From Ulva prolifera (lineage: Eukaryota > Chlorophyta > Ulvophyceae > Ulvales > Ulvaceae), in the NCBI GenBank assembly GCA_023078555.1, contig CM041204.1, forward strand, positions 1,898,485 to 1,962,484: a stretch of 64,000 nt of DNA. The letters are read 5' to 3'. Positions 58,801 through 64,000 of the stretch are shown here, in pieces. The notes under the pieces are model-generated. The model did not search any database, had not been told where the DNA came from, and saw only the letters and a list, made by a program, of their open reading frames with translations. A program made the position numbers and the translations under genes. The first letter of the stretch is position 1, and each line of letters opens with the position of its first letter.

Positions 58801-61800
58801 ATGGCACGCTACTCACAGGCGCTTGTGCACTCTCTGCCGCCGCTTTGCTGTAGTGTGGCCGCGGCAGGTGAGGTGTACTGTTTTTTTTTATGCAGTCGGG
58901 AGTTCCATGTGTGTGCTGTCTCTGCTGTGCAATTGGGGGCCATGCATCTGAGGGTGGTGTGGCCCCCTCACGGCTGTGCAATAAGATGAATAAGGCCAGC
59001 CGCGCCTTCCTGATTTCGCATTGATTTTATGGGGAAGTCATAGATCTATTGGATTGATTTGTTGGGGGTATTTGTTGGGGGCCGGGGGGCTCGTGCTGCG
59101 TCCCATGCAGTGTTACTCCGCAGCGCTAGCGCTACAGTCGTAGTAGAGGTGTGATGTCTAGTATCTCAGGGATCGTAGCGTCTTGGCTGCTGGGACCTGT
59201 GCCGCAGCGTTTGTGCAGGCCGCATATGGTCCGACATGCTTCCGCCTGCTGCATGGGCCGACACATGCATGGGCCTTGCAGCCTTTGTCAGAGCTGGTGT
59301 GGGGCCACACAATGCGCGGGCTTGCAGCTGTGCATGCCATGTCGCATGCATTTGCGGATGCATTTGCGCAGCTGAACGGTCGCTGCAGCTGTTCTCCAGG
59401 CGGATGCTGCTCTGGCTTCGAGCCATGTCGCAACTTACTGGATGCAAGGATGTAAAGTATCAGCCAGCGATGCTGCATTGCTGCCTTGACTGACCAGCCG
59501 TCCGAATGGCCCACGATCCAGCCCCCTCGTCCACTTGGAACTGACAGCAGACAAGGAGGAGTGTAGTCAACGAGATGGCGTCAGGTTAGGCAGTGACATG
59601 GCAGAACAACCAGACTTCTACATCATCTCTGAAAGTACTAGGTTGCTCGCGCTGGAGAACCACCCATGGTGCAAAGGAGAATCTCCTTAGGAGATTGACA
59701 GTTCCAGGGCACCTCAGCCTGGTGGCTCACCATCATATGCATTCTGGCTGCTTGGCAGATTGGCAAGATTGTGTGTGTGTGTGTGTGTGTGTGCTGGTGA
59801 TTCAGTGATATGACCGCTATACACAACTTGCTCCCATACCTATCATGCAGGGTGTTTGGTCCAGTGAAGAGTGGCACGGGCACATTGGCAAGCCGAATGC
59901 GCTATTGAGCCCCCGTGAGGCAGTTCCTGCGTTACAAGCCTTACGCGATGTACTGGCGATGCCGTGTTGTGCATGCATTGTTGCAAATTTGTTCGACCAC
60001 TATCGGGTTACTGCACGCGACAGATTACAATGATCATACGGCGTGCCTTCGACAAACGTGTAAGAGTACAGATACATTGCACATCTACTCCTTGAGGGTA
60101 GATGCTATGCCCGCATATGACATGCCGAGCTGGACTGAACAGGTCGGAAATTGGAGATGCTTGCACTCCTGAGATCCTGTCGTCATGCTTCAGATTGAGC
60201 TCATGCTGAATGTAAACTGACAATTCTGCCCGTTATGTTCATCTATATGCTGCTATGGGCGTTTGGTTTATGCAACGCATTGGTGCAAAGCGTGAAAGCT
60301 GTTGGTGCGCTCTCTTCAATCGACATGGTTCGAACAGAGGTGCATCTTGTGAAAGCCCGACACTACCGTCAGCAGTACCATTTTTTTTACTTGCGGCTCT
60401 GATAGTGATGTACAAGTCGGCTGCATTAGCGCATGCCCGTTGAACTTGAACGTGCTGACTGTTGGCACATGCCGAAAGTCCCCCAAGGTAGCGCTCGCGA
60501 TCCACAAGGTCCAAAGCCCTTCATAATGTGTTAAATCGTGCAGTGATAATTTCGTTCGTGTTCCCATTTCACTGGCTACACCCTTGATGTGAAACATTCG
60601 ATTGCTCGGTGTCTCCTTGACAGCCTTGGCGCTTCTGTATCCAAACTCTAATCAAATTGCTTGTGCATCGTATGTCACTGGGCAAATCTTTTGTACTGGG
60701 GTGCGAACGCGGTTGCTTTAGCATAATCCAGGGTCGCGTGTCGAGAATGGTCCTTTTGCCGCTGCTGCACCGCGGCCCCGTGCATACATACCGCTGATCA
60801 CCAGGAGGAGTCAACAAGTGTACACCTGAAAGATCATTGTTAAAAATGGCTCGGACATCTGCTAATGCCCTCGCTGCGTATGCAGCTGACTGCGAATGGT
60901 ACGAGGATGTCAACGCTTGCATACCAGTGCTGGACAAGGCAAGCGATGTTGGAGATCAGTACACCCAGCTCACACTTGAGCTCATCGTCTGCCTCGAGAA
61001 CAACGCAGCAGCTTTCACGGGCTGTGAAAGAGGTGCGCTGCATCCCATGAGTGGCATGTACGACGGACATGCTGCTGATGCACACTGTCCGCGATTAAGG
61101 CCTCATCAAGGTGCCGTGCTGGCAAAACGCTATGCTCGTGCTCATATTACCATGAGTATGTGCACTTGCCTGGGCGATTCTCTCATACTAGCTGCTGTAG
61201 CCCATCTACACCAACATATTGCACATCCTGCACACGATGTACACGAGCACACACCATTGCATGGCAAAACGCCGAAATGCACTTCACCGTCACAGATCAA
61301 TTATAGTTCTTCCGATGCAGTTTGTGAGTCCACAATGGGCGCCGCTTCACAGAGCGGTGTTGTGCACCAGTCTGCAGGCCAGGCCACACATCTCAGAGAT
61401 GATCTGGAAGCATGTACTCAGGCACTTGCCTGCGCAATGGCACCCAGCTTGTCACCAGCAATACTCTTGACACATAGACCACATAGCGGCGACCTTAACC
61501 TCAGAGTCCACAGGCACGAGTGCAGAATTCCCAGTGTGGCTTGTTTCGTCATGTGTCATCTTGGCTGTCAGAGCACACAGTAGTATCATATGCACTGGAG
61601 TGTGTGTGCACGTCACTGTCACCTGACTGGCATCAATATGATCCACAATGGACATACAAATCGATCAACCTCGAACAGGATGCTGTTCAGTACAATGACA
61701 GTTTGTGCACCTGAGCAAATGTGCTTCTTCGATCAATCTCAACAGGCAACACCACTCTGTCTTTGTTGCGACGTGCCGATGCATGGCGGGGCCACCCGTG

Positions 61801-63725
61801 ACTGCCGCCTTGAGTTCCTTTCGACCCCCATGCATGCGCAGCAACTGAGGTGCTCACTCTGTCCCCCCCACCGCATGACTCCGCAAATCTGCTGTCACTC
61901 CCCCGCAGAGTGCTCACCAGGCAGCAGCGCGGTGACTCATCGGTGCCGCGAGTCCCGCATCGCCCCCCCCCCCCCCCCTATAGGCATGTCAAATTCAACC
62001 AACCGAAACATTCGCTGACACGAAAGGAATCCCCCCATCCGCATCTGGTGTGAACCACTGATTTCGACACGGCTGACCCTGGCGGTGTGCAGATCACCCG
62101 AAGTATGCGCGATTGTGCGCCAACGTCACCGTCTCCGACGGCGACCCGGGCAACAACATGTGCCTGCCGCAGAGCGCCAACCTCTCCAGCCTGTCCTTCA
62201 GCCAGGCGCGCGAGATGAAGTCATACATCTCATGCATCGGGGAGGCCTCTCCGGAGTGCGAGCTGGTACGCCCCAGCCTGACCCTTCACCCTGGGAGCCG
62301 CCTGTGGACACGGCCGCTCCCGGGGACACCGCCGGCGCGTGCAGCCACAGAATTGGGCCGAGGCCACCGAAGCCACCGTGGCATATGTACGGTCTCATGT
62401 TTTGTTGGATGAATTGCCGGAGCATTAGGGTGCGAAGCGGGGATGTCTCGCGAGCAGGCAAACCGGACCCGATCGCAGCAGCACAGCTGTGGAACCTGGG
62501 GTATCCAATTTTTCAGATGTTCAAGCAGTTGCGACCGGAATCATGCCGTTGTCATACTTCATGTTCCTGGGTCTGTGAGCGCAGGGGTGTCTCCCGCCAA
62601 ACACACAGAATATGATTTGGTTCTGTCAAATGACCCCGCTGTCCCCTTACCTTGCGAGCCAGACGGTCCGACGGCCTGCTGGCCATTGAGACCAACACCC
62701 GCACAATGTAGCACATGCACACAGCACTGCCGGTGCGACAGCCACGCACGACCGGCCACGGCCGGGTCCGAGGTGGGTCGGCTTCCGTCGCCATTGGTCG
62801 CGTTCAGGACAGCACGTGGGCTGCCCCGGCGGTGCAACCGGCCCCTCCAGCTTTGTCCTTGTAACACATGACGGGCCTAACTTCTTCCGGAGGCGTGCAG
62901 GTTCGCGCCGGCCTGTACGACTTTCTCGGCTGCAAACCCTGCGGAGACGTCGCCAACGCCGCGGCCCTCGTGGAGGGCGCATGCACGTCAGTCTTCGGCG
63001 CCGACGGCACGGCGGCCGCGTGCGCCGCGGCGGGGGCCGCCGCGCCAGACACGGACGCCCGGGCCATCGCCAACGTGACCGGCGTGCCGCTGCAGCCGCA
63101 AACGTCGCCGGGGAACGACTCTGGCGTGAGCGTGCCGCTGCTCGGCGGCCCGCCGACGGTGCGGGGGGGCGCCGTTGACACGCCCGGAGCGGGCGCACCG
63201 GCCCCGGCGCCGGCGCCGGCGCCGATGCCCGCGCCGGCAGATGAAGCGGCAACTGCGCCGGAAGCAGGTGTGGATCTGCTCCATACTGGCGTCTGTAGCA
63301 GCCTTGATCACAGATGCGGGCATCCAAATTCATGGATGCCGTGTGCATGCGCCGGTGGAGTGGTGGCTGGGGCGCCACATGCATTGTGGCCCTGTGTGAC
63401 AACTTGAAGCCGGTGACTATCCAGATCCGCATGAGCTGAAACGGCGGTATGCATGAGTCAGATGCATGCACTCACGACTCAGAGGGTATGCTGGTCGTGT
63501 GTCAGCGCCGAGTGTCTCATGGGATCCAGCTCCGGTGCATGGTGTCCGGCTCCGTCACGACGCGGAGGCGCATGTGCAGGGGGCGCGGGGCAGGAGACCT
63601 CCGCCGCGCAAGCGTCGCCAGCGGCCCCTGAAGACACCGTCCAGCAGAGCCGCGCCGCCCCCCTCCGTGCCGCTATGGCCGTCGCGGCGGTGGCCGCAGC
63701 GGCAGCGTCTGCATGCATGCTGTAG
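58801..63725 (+). CDS. Secreted Cys-rich three-module, GPI-anchored-type protein, paralog 3
   Basis: Solid exons are 60886-61032 (module 1: DCEWYEDVNAC ... VC ... GCE), 62093-62265 (module 2: LCANVTV ... MCLPQ ... SC ... ECEL), 62901-63267 (module 3: YDFLGCKPC ... AC ... AC, then a Pro/Ala stalk) and 63580-63725 (tail AAMAVAAVAAAAASACML). Their intron phases equal those of paralogs 1 and 2. The first exon is uncertain: 58801-58867 (MARYSQALVHSLPPLCCSVA, donor GCAG|GTGAGG, phase 1) fits in length and phase but is a weak signal peptide and lies 2 kb upstream. A further Cys-containing phase-1 segment at about 61320-61440 may be an additional exon. The product would be about 300 residues. Function unknown, as for its paralogs. 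Confidence 0.55.
59771..59793 (+). repeat. (GT)n microsatellite
   Basis: About eleven GT units lie in the presumed first intron of paralog 3, immediately before the fourth box-A hairpin relative. Confidence 0.9.
59796..59826 (-). repeat. Box-A hairpin relative (copy 4, degenerate)
   Basis: On the minus strand it reads GTATAGCGGTCATATCACTG, identical to the loop and right stem of copies 1-3, but the left arm no longer pairs. Confidence 0.5.
61965..61979 (+). repeat. Poly-C tract
   Basis: A C-run of about 14 lies in the intron before module 2 of paralog 3. Confidence 0.8.
62838..62872 (-). mobile_element. Fragment of the GTGTTACAAGGACAAAG element
   Basis: On the minus strand it reads GTGTTACAAGGACAAAGC followed by GGAGGGGCCGGT and GCACCGCC, almost identical to 5553-5590. 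It lies about 30 bp before the module-3 acceptor of paralog 3. Confidence 0.6.
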
Positions 63726-64000
63726 AATTAGAAGCTGTGGGGTTCACAGCAGCACGTGCTGCGTGTGCTGCGTGCTGCAGTCCACACGATGCCAGTGGCA
63801 GAGCGCCACCACGGCAGACTTCAGCGACCGAGGCAGGTCAGCAGGGGCTGCAACCCCCCTGGCCTGGGGCTGCCTTACACGTGATATGTGTCCGTGCCGG
63901 CTCTGATTTACAGTGTGCGGAACAGCTCGTGGCATACTGTGGGGGATCCTCGTATCTGGCCAAGCTGACGCCGTTGTGCAGTGGCGAGTGTTTGATAAGG
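63726..64000. other. 3' flank of paralog 3
   Basis: No exon is recognised before the window ends. Confidence 0.5.

Overview
This is nuclear DNA of a eukaryote, most likely a chlorophyte green alga. Genes are split by many short introns with GT..AG (occasionally GC..AG) borders. Coding exons are GC-rich, intergenic DNA is full of microsatellites and homopolymers, and one gene has the three-KH-plus-WW architecture known for the C1 subunit of the Chlamydomonas circadian RNA-binding complex CHLAMY1. There are no operons, ribosome binding sites or CRISPR arrays. All gene models were built by eye from splice borders, reading-frame phase and protein-family resemblance; I had no alignments.

Left part (0-12 kb): the possible tail of a MATE transporter, then two tandem paralogs for large leucine-rich-repeat proteins (977-3294 and 6070-8326). 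They share an 88-codon first exon and a conserved upstream hairpin block. The first copy is frameshifted at a C6 run. A decayed third copy (10497-10566) and scattered copies of the downstream unit show repeated duplication.

Middle (12-39 kb): conserved housekeeping genes with resolvable exons. These are a CCDC81-like HU-domain protein (minus), a monoacylglycerol-lipase-like alpha/beta hydrolase (minus), the beta subunit of translation factor eIF2B (minus), the CHLAMY1 C1-like KH/WW protein (plus, divergent from eIF2B beta) and a Gfo/Idh/MocA oxidoreductase (minus). Two weaker plus-strand candidates lie near 18 kb and 23 kb. The oxidoreductase gene has a roughly 54-unit (TG) repeat in the sense strand just past its stop, which is the type of sequence CHLAMY1 is reported to bind.

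Right part (39-64 kb): mostly intergenic repeats up to 45 kb. It is followed by three tandem paralogs (45197-48280, 54190-58149, about 58801-63725) that encode secreted cysteine-rich proteins. Each has three four-cysteine modules, one per exon with conserved intron phases, a Pro/Ala- or Tyr-rich stalk and a hydrophobic C-terminus typical of GPI anchoring. I do not recognise this family and regard it as the most interesting candidate here. Between copies 1 and 2 lie an hAT-type transposon with a perfect 8-bp target duplication (50989-52174) and a cluster of perfect palindromes (50128-50777).
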